Shown here: one piece after another, positions 26,356 through 33,455 of the stretch
Numbering within the stretch: the first letter of the stretch is position 1
How the letters are laid out: each line of letters starts with the position of its first letter
Source: Bacteroidales bacterium KHT7
GTDB taxonomy: Bacteria; Bacteroidota; Bacteroidia; Bacteroidales; Bacteroidaceae
DNA length: 64,000 bases
Assembly (NCBI GenBank): GCA_900102385.1
Contig: FNBQ01000017.1
Span: 12,415 to 76,414, forward strand
Direction: 5' to 3'
Position numbers and translations under genes: made by a program
The notes under the pieces: generated by a model
What the model saw: the letters and a program-made list of their open reading frames with translations, nothing else
What the model was told of the DNA's origin: nothing
The model's database searches: none

Positions 26356-28830
26356 TTATTTCCAGTCTATTTTAAGGTTGCGGATTATGCAACTGCCGTT
26401 GGCTACCGTTCCGGTGTGTTGAATGCCAAATCCGCCGAATTTGTTAGGCTTTATGGTGGCTGAAAGTTCGGCATTTATAGGCAGACCCTTATCTTGAGGG
26501 TCGCCGGCGGTATTGTTGGTTACCGATGCCGTGAAAAGTTTGCCCTTTATCTTCAGACTGATGGTGCATCCTGTGCGGAATCCCGTTGCAGATACAGGCG
26601 CGTCAAGTTCTACTGCCGTGCCGTTGCTAAAGTGCATCAGCTGGAAGTCTACTGCCGAGTTGAACCTCTTTGTACGCATAATCCTCAGTCCGTAGCCAGT
26701 CTGTGTGGCAGGGTCGAACTTTATGTAAACGTCCATATACTGCATGCTTGTTCCTGAGAAGCCCTGCCCCGCATTCTTGCATGGCGCGACCTCCATTGTA
26801 ACGTCCATTTCGGAGTATTTGCCATCCATAGGCGTGTACATCATTCGTGCGCCGCGATGCGCCTGATTGAAGCCTATGATGTCTGCCGCGCCGTCAATTC
26901 CGTATTCGTAACTGTACACATCGTCGTCCTTCTTCTCGAAAGCCCATTTGTACTCGTTTGTGTCCTCGGGCTTGTTGATGGTAAAAGTCCACAATCCGGC
27001 GGCGATATCCGGCTGGGTTGTTCCCGGTATGTCGCTAAAATCGGTACTTAGCGACAGCATCTTTTCGTCGCAACTGATAGGCGATTGTGTTACAACCTTT
27101 ACAATATTTTCGTTAGCCTCGCACCTTTGGTGTTTTGTGGCAATGGTAGCCATTATGTAGCAGCCGTTGTCTTCTTCGGTTATGTTGTAATTTTTCAGAG
27201 GTTCTTTTCGCGAACATCTTATTTTGTACCATTTTGTGGTGTCGGGGTTGCCGTTGGCATCGCGGCGGCAACGGTACCAGTCTATAACCGACATGTCGCG
27301 CAGATTGTCGTCCATCTTTAGTGCGTACAGTAGGTTGAGTTCGCTTCCGTTCTGTATTATCGAAGGCGTGCCGATTATGGCAGGCGGAGGAAGTTGCTTT
27401 GGAATGAGGTTTACGCGGCAAGCCGTCTCGAGTCCGCTCGATGTTCTTGCCGTTACTATTACCGTGTGCGGCTGGTCGTCGGTAGAGATGCCTTTGACAA
27501 CGCACTTGCTGCCGTCCTCGTTGGGGCGAAGGCTTACCAGTTTGGCTTTCTCCTTGTTGTCGACGCACCACGTTACCTTGTACGGATTTTCGGGCTTCTC
27601 GTTGTTTCCGTAGTAGTACTGATGCGTTGTAAGAGTGTACTCGTCGACCTCGCTCTCGATGGTGATGTTGCGCTGCGAAGCCACAATCATCGACGGCTCG
27701 TGATGTACGGCGAGATAGTTCTTCATCTGCGGATTCCAGCCGTCGTCGCCCGAGATGAGGTTATAGACGTTGTACGTTCCGTTAGGGTTCTTGAATGCCG
27801 AAAGAATCTTCTTGCCCGTCATGTCTATCGTAAACCACGGGTCTTCCTTCTGCCATTCTATGTTCTTGTTGTCGTTTCCCGTAACGTTGAATATGTAGTT
27901 GCGCTGGTCTGTTATCGGCTTCAGAGCCCATCGGTATGTAGGCTTTATGCTTATGTTGTCCCAATGGCAGTCTACCATCACCACCGAGCCGCCCGAGCGC
28001 GTTATGTACTGTTCTCTCATTACGGCGTAGAACGTACAGTTAAGGAACACCACGCCCGAACTGATGGTGCTGTGCAGAGGCTTGTTGCTGTAAAGGCTAA
28101 TCTTGCAGTTTTCGTAGACCGCCATGCTGTTCAGGCCGTTCTCGCTACATTCCATTTCGCAGTTTTCGTAGAGCGTGCGATATGCGCCTACGAAAGGCGA
28201 CATGTGTGCCCTTCCGATGAAGCGGCAGTTCTTGAAGTAGAATCTGTCGCCCTTTGCTATTCCGATGGATGCCTGAACGTTGGTGTTGGTGCGCCTTTTG
28301 CGGCTCAGTTCGGGCTTGAGTTGGTAGACGAGGTCGGTAGAGCAGTAGTTTCCGAAGGTGATGTTCTCGGCGGTAACGTCTTCGCCAATCCAGTAGAACA
28401 TACAGAAGTTTTTGTTTGCTCCGAAGCCGTTTCCGCGGTTGCTTGCCAGAACTACGTTGTGAGGGTCGGCACTCAGCCCGATGAGTCTAACCTTGCTCAG
28501 ATTAACCTTCATGCCAACGGCAGGCATCGACTTTGTGCTGCTTTTCCTTGTCGAGGGGTCGTCGGGGTCGTCAATCCAATAAACGTTTGGGGTTATGTAT
28601 ATGTCAATCGTGCCCAGTTCTCTTATTTTCCGGTTCTGGGCTGACTTAATGGCATCGTTTACGTTGTTGTAGACGTGCTCAATCTCGATAGGCGTTCTGC
28701 TTGGATCTACAAGATACACGCTCATGCCCGTGGTAAGGGTTTTACCTTGGTACATGAACTTTTGCTGCGCCGTGGCATTCAGGCAAAAGACAAAAATGGT
28801 TAAGAATGTCAAAAGTCCTTGTTTCATCAC
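26356..28830 (-). CDS. Secreted pectinesterase-like right-handed beta-helix protein
   Basis: An 824-residue exported protein. Signal peptide LLTFLTIFVFCLNATAQ. Residues about 40-340 show the pectin methylesterase framework: VYNNVNDAIKSAQ, IDIYITPNVYWID, DVTAENITFGN (compare TAENITFQN of esterases), FYFKNCRFIGRAH and YENCEM. The positions where esterases carry the catalytic aspartates (QDTL and DFIFG) read AHMS and SENGLN here by eye, so activity is uncertain. Ig-like and other beta domains follow (about 380-600). The last 220 residues form a separate beta-sandwich (SGTSMQYMDVYIKFDP, CIIRNLKIDWK), a possible carbohydrate-binding part. Placed between the pectate lyase and the DUF4861-like gene, so pectin is the likely target. 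Confidence 0.75.
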   Translation of the reverse strand: MMKQGLLTFLTIFVFCLNATAQQKFMYQGKTLTTGMSVYLVDPSRTPIEIEHVYNNVNDAIKSAQNRKIRELGTIDIYITPNVYWIDDPDDPSTRKSSTKSMPAVGMKVNLSKVRLIGLSADPHNVVLASNRGNGFGANKNFCMFYWIGEDVTAENITFGNYCSTDLVYQLKPELSRKRRTNTNVQASIGIAKGDRFYFKNCRFIGRAHMSPFVGAYRTLYENCEMECSENGLNSMAVYENCKISLYSNKPLHSTISSGVVFLNCTFYAVMREQYITRSGGSVVMVDCHWDNISIKPTYRWALKPITDQRNYIFNVTGNDNKNIEWQKEDPWFTIDMTGKKILSAFKNPNGTYNVYNLISGDDGWNPQMKNYLAVHHEPSMIVASQRNITIESEVDEYTLTTHQYYYGNNEKPENPYKVTWCVDNKEKAKLVSLRPNEDGSKCVVKGISTDDQPHTVIVTARTSSGLETACRVNLIPKQLPPPAIIGTPSIIQNGSELNLLYALKMDDNLRDMSVIDWYRCRRDANGNPDTTKWYKIRCSRKEPLKNYNITEEDNGCYIMATIATKHQRCEANENIVKVVTQSPISCDEKMLSLSTDFSDIPGTTQPDIAAGLWTFTINKPEDTNEYKWAFEKKDDDVYSYEYGIDGAADIIGFNQAHRGARMMYTPMDGKYSEMDVTMEVAPCKNAGQGFSGTSMQYMDVYIKFDPATQTGYGLRIMRTKRFNSAVDFQLMHFSNGTAVELDAPVSATGFRTGCTISLKIKGKLFTASVTNNTAGDPQDKGLPINAELSATIKPNKFGGFGIQHTGTVANGSCIIRNLKIDWK

Positions 28831-28848
28831 ATCTTGTCTTTAATGCAA

Positions 28849-28856
28849 CAAATATA
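28849..28856 (-). promoter_or_regulatory. -7 element of the pectinesterase-like gene
   Basis: The minus strand reads TATATTTG, 18 bases before the start codon, an exact TAnnTTTG match. No TTTG at the -33 position. Confidence 0.5.
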
Positions 28857-28982
28857 CAAGAAATGTTTAATATAAAAGTGCTGTTTTGGAATTTGTTTTT
28901 TTACAAAATGACATGAATTTTGTTTCTTTTTTCGAGAGAGAGAATTTTTTTTGCATTTTAAATCAATTTTTTTGCCGGAATA

Positions 28983-29013
28983 TTTGGAATTTAAAAAGAA
29001 ACCCTTATCTTTG
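28983..29013 (+). promoter_or_regulatory. Consensus promoter in the intergenic region
   Basis: TTTG at 28983-28986, 19 bases, TATCTTTG at 29006-29013: a perfect Bacteroidota promoter. The nearest coding start is 215 bases on and a terminator intervenes, so it seems to drive a small RNA. Confidence 0.7.
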
Positions 29014-29017
29014 CAAT

Positions 29018-29080
29018 GTGTTTTTCATAGTATTAGATTTAAGGTTAACAAGGTTGGGTGCAGGCGTGCACCCTTTTTTC
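29018..29080 (+). ncRNA. Candidate small RNA or attenuated leader
   Basis: About 60 bases lie between the promoter at 28983-29013 and an intrinsic terminator, GGGTGCA (29056-29062) with TGCACCC (29067-29073) and T6. No open frame is visible. It is either a short independent RNA or a leader that ends most transcripts before the DUF4861-like gene, which has its own -7 box at 29198. The rest of the gene-free stretch 28831-29228 is AT-rich and shows nothing else. Confidence 0.5.
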
Positions 29081-29197
29081 GTTTTATGCCCTTGCAGATG
29101 CTCAATCTTTCTGAAAAACTGGCGGAAAATCCTTTGGACGAATCATTTAAAAGACAGATTTTTAGCACTTGCCGCGCCGAAAGTCATTTTTTTTGTC

Positions 29198-29205
29198 TAT
29201 TTTTG
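29198..29205 (+). promoter_or_regulatory. -7 element of the DUF4861-like gene, within a repeated promoter block
   Basis: TATTTTTG fits the consensus. It is preceded by AAGTCATTTTTTTTGTC, a block also found before fabG at 60196. No normal -33 box is seen at either place. Confidence 0.55.
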
Positions 29206-29228
29206 CACCTCAACTGAAAGATTATAAC

Positions 29229-30464
29229 ATGAAAGTAAGAAAATTATTTCTTTTTGTTTCTGCCATGTTCATGGTTTGTTCTGTCGAAGCCAAGGATGTG
29301 ATTGTTGAAATGCAGAACAATGTCAGTATGATTCGCGAGAATGAGATTGTTGAAATTCCTCTTGAACGCATTAGCGCAACTCTCGGACTGAAGGCGGGCG
29401 ACCGCATATCGGTGATGGATGCCTTTCACAAAGAGGTTCCTACTCAGATAACTTACGACCGCAAACTAATCTTCCCGGCAAATGTTGGAGCCGGAACTCG
29501 CGCTGTGTATACAATCCGCTTGGCATCGGGCGTTCCTGCGCCTGAACAGGCCGTTTTTGTATCGCAGTACACAAAGCATCAGGGCGATGTGGTTTGGGAG
29601 AACGACAAGATGGCTTATCGCCTTTACGGCCCGAACAACAGCCGCATTGGATTGAGCGAGTGGGGCAACGACGTGTGGCTGAAGCGCGTCCCTGAGTTGG
29701 TTGTTGATGCCCGCATGTCGAACGTTCTGAGCGACGATAACCGAAACAAAGTGCGCACGCTATCTGCCATAGACGGACTGGTGGGCGAGCAGTATGCTGC
29801 ATCGTTCGACCTTGAGCACGACCACGGAAACGGAATGGACTGTTACAGCGTTGGTGCATCTCTCGGATGTGCCGGAACGGCTCTCGTTGACAATGCCGGC
29901 AGAATTCTTTTCTCTGGCTACTACAAGAGTTTTAAGATTCTCGACAACGGTCCTCTTCGTCTCACATTTCAGGTTGTTATGAACCCAGTTACGGTAAACG
30001 GAAGCGTGGTTACCGAGACTCGCACTATTCAGTTGGACCGTAACAGTCAGTTTAACAAAACGACTATCTCGTACACCGGACTTGGCAAGGCGGCAAGCGT
30101 AATTACGGGCTTGGTTATGCACAAGGACAACACTACAAGATACGGCATCGCAGCCGACAAGTCGTACATGACTTACGAGGATTTGACTTGCAATCCGCAG
30201 AACAATAATGGCAAGATTTTCGTTGCCGCAATGTTCCCTCAGACTCCAATGAAGATTGAACCTCAGATGCTTGCCGTTGCCGAATCGCAGGGCGGTGTTG
30301 GCCATGTGGCAGCCTTCAGCACAATAAACGGCTCGGCTGCATACACATATTACTGGGGGGCAGGCTGGACAAAGTTCGGCTTCCCAACACTCGAGGTATG
30401 GAACAACTTTGTGCGCGACTTTGCCGCCAAGGTTAAGAAGCCAATCGTTATTACTCTGAAATAA
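29229..30464 (+). CDS. Secreted DUF4861-like protein
   Basis: A 411-residue exported protein. Signal peptide KLFLFVSAMFMVCSVEA, then a beta-rich chain beginning KDVIVEMQNN and EIVEIPLERI. Features I associate with DUF4861 proteins of polysaccharide loci: KMAYRLYGPNNSRIGLSEWG, the motif DLEHDHGNGMDCYSVG, and ITGLVMHKDN. A nearly complete jelly-roll/galactose-mutarotase-like fold seems likely. It is the right-hand end of the pectin-related group, so a role on pectin fragments is inferred. The ATG at 29229 follows the -7 box; a longer frame starting at 29169 begins upstream of it and was rejected. Confidence 0.7.
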   Translation: MKVRKLFLFVSAMFMVCSVEAKDVIVEMQNNVSMIRENEIVEIPLERISATLGLKAGDRISVMDAFHKEVPTQITYDRKLIFPANVGAGTRAVYTIRLASGVPAPEQAVFVSQYTKHQGDVVWENDKMAYRLYGPNNSRIGLSEWGNDVWLKRVPELVVDARMSNVLSDDNRNKVRTLSAIDGLVGEQYAASFDLEHDHGNGMDCYSVGASLGCAGTALVDNAGRILFSGYYKSFKILDNGPLRLTFQVVMNPVTVNGSVVTETRTIQLDRNSQFNKTTISYTGLGKAASVITGLVMHKDNTTRYGIAADKSYMTYEDLTCNPQNNNGKIFVAAMFPQTPMKIEPQMLAVAESQGGVGHVAAFSTINGSAAYTYYWGAGWTKFGFPTLEVWNNFVRDFAAKVKKPIVITLK

Positions 30465-30596
30465 TTTTTCATTTTGATAGTTTATACGAATCCTGCAAGT
30501 GCGAGAATATCATGCGTTTGCAGGATTTTTTTTGTTTTGTGAGATTGTTTTTTGGGGGAGAGAATGATTTTTTCTGATAAAAATCTTTACAAAATG

Positions 30597-30627
30597 TTTG
30601 TAGGTATCGGAAAAAGTTGTATCTTTG
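30597..30627 (+). promoter_or_regulatory. Promoter of tRNA-Ser
   Basis: TTTG at 30597-30600, 19 bases, TATCTTTG at 30620-30627, 40 bases before the tRNA 5' end. Exact consensus and spacing. Confidence 0.8.
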
Positions 30628-30666
30628 CATCGCTTTTCGAAAGAAGAGTACTTCTCAAAGAAGTTT

Positions 30667-30751
30667 GGAGAGGTGGTAGAGTGGTCGATTACAGCGGTCT
30701 TGAAAACCGCCGAACGGCGACGTTCCGGGGGTTCGAATCCCTCCCTCTCCG
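30667..30751 (+). tRNA. tRNA-Ser (anticodon UGA)
   Basis: Acceptor stem GGAGAGG (30667-30673) pairs with CCTCTCC (30744-30750), discriminator G 30751. The anticodon stem GCGGT/ACCGC encloses CTTGAAA with anticodon TGA at 30701-30703, decoding UCA. There is a long variable arm (CCGAACGGCGACG region), as expected for a class II tRNA, and a T loop GTTCGAATC. CCA is not encoded (GCT follows). Confidence 0.95.
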
Positions 30752-30838
30752 CTAAGGGGAACAATCGTTTGGTTGTTCCTCTTTTGTTTTTACGCTTCGT
30801 AAGTGTTATTTGGATGTAATAAGAAAAAGGCTAATAAT

Positions 30839-31902
30839 ATGGAAATTTCAAGTTTGCCAGACAAATTTAATTATGGTGTTGCATTGTTAAAAATGTTTAT
30901 GTGTTTTGAGGTAATTTTAGTTCATTTTTGGCAAGGTACGGTATCTTTGTGTTTGATTCCATTTGATGCTTTAAAGGGCTTTTCCGTCCCTGTATTCATG
31001 TTTGTGTCCTTTTATTTTACCGAGAAAACCTTGAATGGGGGGGGGGGCTATGTCTAAGGAAAGTCAACGCGGAAATTAGCCTGATTTCGGGGCGAGTAAA
31101 GGGGCGAATTTTGCGAATTATATATCCGCAATTAGGTTGGGCTATAATTTATTGGATTGTCTATATTGTTTTGCAATTTAAGTTAGGGATGAATATCGGA
31201 TTTGATGATTTGTTATGGCAGATATTTACTGGGCATAGACTAAACCCACCAATGTGGTTTCTGACCGTTTTAATAGCATTGACATTGGTATTTTTTATTG
31301 CTTTTTCGTTTATTGATGGCAGGAAAAGGCTCATTTTTGTTTTTGCTGTTTCTTTGTTTTCTTTTTGGGTGCAGTATTCTGGATATAATGTAATATGGTT
31401 TGGAAATCTGAGATTTGAACTTAAATATCCGTTAGGTAGATTCTTTGAGATGATACCTTATGCTTCATTGGGATATATTGTTGCGTATTTTGATATATTT
31501 AATAGTTTGAAAAAGAAAAGGGTGGTGTTTGTGTGTCTATTTGGAATTCTATCGCTTATTCTCTTAAAATATAAGAACTTGATACCGCCAGCTCCAGGAT
31601 TTTCTTACTCTAATAATATTTATTTAATTCGAGTTTTCTTTTTGGTTGGTTTTGCGTATTTGTTGCCATTTGAAGGTATTTCAGAAAAGTCAAAACAGAT
31701 AGTTCGTCATATTGTAAAGTTTACATTAGGAGTTTATTGTATGCATTGGCTGGTTGGTCTTATGTTGAATGTGTTATTTGCTGGAATTGGGATGAAAATA
31801 GATAGTTTTATTTTATGCGTTCTTATTTATATTTGTTCATATAGCATATCATTTATAATGTGTATGTTTTCTTCAAAATATTTTAAACTCTTAGTAGAAT
31901 AA
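30839..31902 (+). pseudogene. Membrane acyltransferase (acyltransferase-3 type) split at an 11-G tract; probably phase variable
   Basis: Two frames together make one multi-pass acyltransferase-3 protein, the family that O-acetylates surface polysaccharides. Frame one (30839-31057) gives the first membrane helices (LLKMFMCFEVILVHFWQG, with the conserved His) and stops just after the G tract. Frame two is open from the tract to 31902 and continues the family pattern without loss (RILRIIYPQLGWAIIYW, GHRLNPPMWFLTVL, FTLGVYCMHWLVG). Eleven G leave the gene off; nine or twelve would restore 354 residues for the twelve-G form. The gene is AT-rich compared with its neighbours and sits just after a tRNA gene, suggesting acquisition. 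Confidence 0.8.
31037..31047 (+). repeat. Homopolymeric G tract (G11) inside the acyltransferase
   Basis: Eleven consecutive G, about 70 codons into the gene. Loss of two or gain of one restores the frame, which is the arrangement of slipped-strand contingency loci. Confidence 0.9.
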
Positions 31903-31915
31903 GTTCTTGTAAGTA

Positions 31916-31962
31916 AATCGTCCGTCCAAACTGGGGAATCATAGTTTGGACGGATGATTTTT
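31916..31962. terminator. Bidirectional terminator
   Basis: AATCGTCCGTCCAAACT (31916-31932) pairs with AGTTTGGACGGATGATT (31943-31959) with one mismatch, T run on the plus strand; it sits between convergent genes. Confidence 0.8.
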
Positions 31963-31972
31963 GTTCATCTTT

Positions 31973-32413
31973 TTACGGAAAGTAAATATTGTATTTGTTG
32001 TATAAAACTATGTCATCTTTTTTACTGTACTTTTTCAGCGCTTTAATTAGTCTGAAAGATAGAAAATTGGCATTTAAATCGTAAAGGGAGAGAGTTTCTC
32101 TTTTGTGCTGTTTGTTAAGGTAGATAATCATTTCCGGACATCTGCCGGCATTATATCTTATGCGGCTGATGTCTTTCCATTCTATGGCAATTTTCTCTTG
32201 TTTGGAGGAGTAGTTGATTCCATTTTCGCAGATTGTGAGTTCTGTAGAGAAATCAGTCGAACACCACGACAAGAGTGGCAATACTAGGGTGATAACAGCC
32301 CCAGCGTAGAGAAATGCATTGTCGGCTAACCATAAGGTTGTAATGCCTACGGCTATCAAGAGCATGGCTTCAAAGATTGCTTTTGTTTTGCTTACTCGTA
32401 CTTTGTACTCCAT
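31973..32413 (-). CDS. Two-helix membrane protein with PH-like domain
   Basis: A 146-residue protein of unknown function. Two close hydrophobic segments form an N-terminal hairpin (about residues 14-30 and 33-50, AMLLIAVGITTLWLA and LYAGAVITLVLPLL). A cytoplasmic beta-rich domain follows, with ELTICENGINYSSKQEKIAIEWKDISRIR cut as LTICENGINYSS and EWKDISRIRYN, a pattern typical of bacterial PH-like proteins (generic membrane-side adaptors). Its start is eight bases beyond the AraC gene end, so the two may be co-transcribed. Confidence 0.65.
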   Translation of the reverse strand: MEYKVRVSKTKAIFEAMLLIAVGITTLWLADNAFLYAGAVITLVLPLLSWCSTDFSTELTICENGINYSSKQEKIAIEWKDISRIRYNAGRCPEMIIYLNKQHKRETLSLYDLNANFLSFRLIKALKKYSKKDDIVLYNKYNIYFP

Positions 32414-32420
32414 TTTTTTT

Positions 32421-33281
32421 CTATTTAAAATGATTTTCTCTGTATTGCTGTGGCGTTACGCCGACGTTTTTTCTGAACGCGCGGATAAAGTACGAATAAT
32501 CGTCGTAGCCGAGCGATGTGGCGATGTTCTTTATCGGCTTGTTTGTTGTTACCAGCGCAAGTTCGGCAAGTTCGAGTTTGCGCTTGGTTACGAACTGGTT
32601 GGGTGTCTCGCCGGTGTGCTCTCTGAACGTGCGGAAGAAATGCCCCTTCGACATGCAAGCCATGCTGGCAAGATGGTCGAAATCTATGGTCTGACCGATG
32701 TTTTTGCGGATGTAGGTAAGCGTCTGCTGAATGCGATTGTCCTTGACCTCGCTCTTTGCACTCGCCAGTCTGAGAAAGCGCGACAGAAGGATTATCATGA
32801 TGCCGTGCGACTCAACTTTTTTGTGAAACGCGCTCTGCTGATTCTTCAGATAATTGTCTACGAGAGTCTGATGATTGTCGTATGTGTTCGGGTTGGATGC
32901 CGGAATCTTCAACTCCGGATTTATATCGCACAGCCGCTTAATCAGTTCGAGGTCGCCGGGCTGAGCCTCGACCTCTACGGGCATTTCCAAGTCCTCCAGA
33001 ATGGCTGGCTCGTTCTGTATATCTTCGAAAATATGAATGTAGTAATGTACGAAATGCGAATTGCAGAAGCTGTTGTGAACCGTGTATGCCGGAATCATGT
33101 AAAGATGATGCGGCGTGAGCCTGAATCTGCCCGAAGGCAGTTCAACTTCGGCTGTGCCCTCGGTAACGTAATAGAGGCGGAGGAAGGGACTTCGCACATT
33201 TGTCCAGTTCCAGTCGCCGTTGTGGTAGCAGCATCCGGCGTTTAGGGCAAGCAAGTGAAGCCGTTCGACAGGAATATTCAT
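32421..33281 (-). CDS. AraC-family transcriptional regulator
   Basis: A 286-residue regulator. The N-terminal part is a cupin-like sensing domain (LRLYYVTEGTAEVELPSG, LYMIPAYTVH); the C-terminal 100 residues hold two helix-turn-helix units (IDFDHLASMACMSKGHFFRT and IKNIATSLGYDDYSYFIRAF) with the AraC signature. The ATG at 33281 is preferred over one at 33329, because the extra 16 residues (MSFFVSLQKFSQINKK) cover a TTTCTTTG promoter-like box. Divergent from the propeller/DUF362 gene, whose promoter lies 145 bases away, so it may control that gene and the TonB receptor. Sensed ligand unknown, likely a sugar or a metal-related compound. Confidence 0.88.
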   Translation of the reverse strand: MNIPVERLHLLALNAGCCYHNGDWNWTNVRSPFLRLYYVTEGTAEVELPSGRFRLTPHHLYMIPAYTVHNSFCNSHFVHYYIHIFEDIQNEPAILEDLEMPVEVEAQPGDLELIKRLCDINPELKIPASNPNTYDNHQTLVDNYLKNQQSAFHKKVESHGIMIILLSRFLRLASAKSEVKDNRIQQTLTYIRKNIGQTIDFDHLASMACMSKGHFFRTFREHTGETPNQFVTKRKLELAELALVTTNKPIKNIATSLGYDDYSYFIRAFRKNVGVTPQQYRENHFK

Positions 33282-33424
33282 TTTTTTGTTTATTTGTGAA
33301 AACTTCTGCAAAGAAACAAAAAAAGACAAAATATCAAGGCTTTATGTCGTGTTTTTCTTCAGAAATGTTAAGATTGTCCTATTCTTTGTGCTTTTTGTCT
33401 GACACTTTTTCTGCTGTTAATCCG

Positions 33425-33432
33425 TATCTTTG
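33425..33432 (+). promoter_or_regulatory. -7 element of the propeller/DUF362 gene
   Basis: TATCTTTG, exact -7 consensus, 24 bases before the ATG at 33456. It excludes an upstream start at 33432. Confidence 0.6.
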
Positions 33433-33455
33433 TGGCAGAAATCAGATATTTGAAT

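Noticed and set aside
27394-28644. Plus-strand frame of 416 codons opposite the pectinesterase-like gene
   Set aside because: Antisense shadow with valine- and arginine-rich random composition.
30510-30764. Minus-strand frame beginning MFPLAEREGFEPPERR
   Set aside because: It is the antisense of tRNA-Ser, a well-known false protein in automatic annotation.
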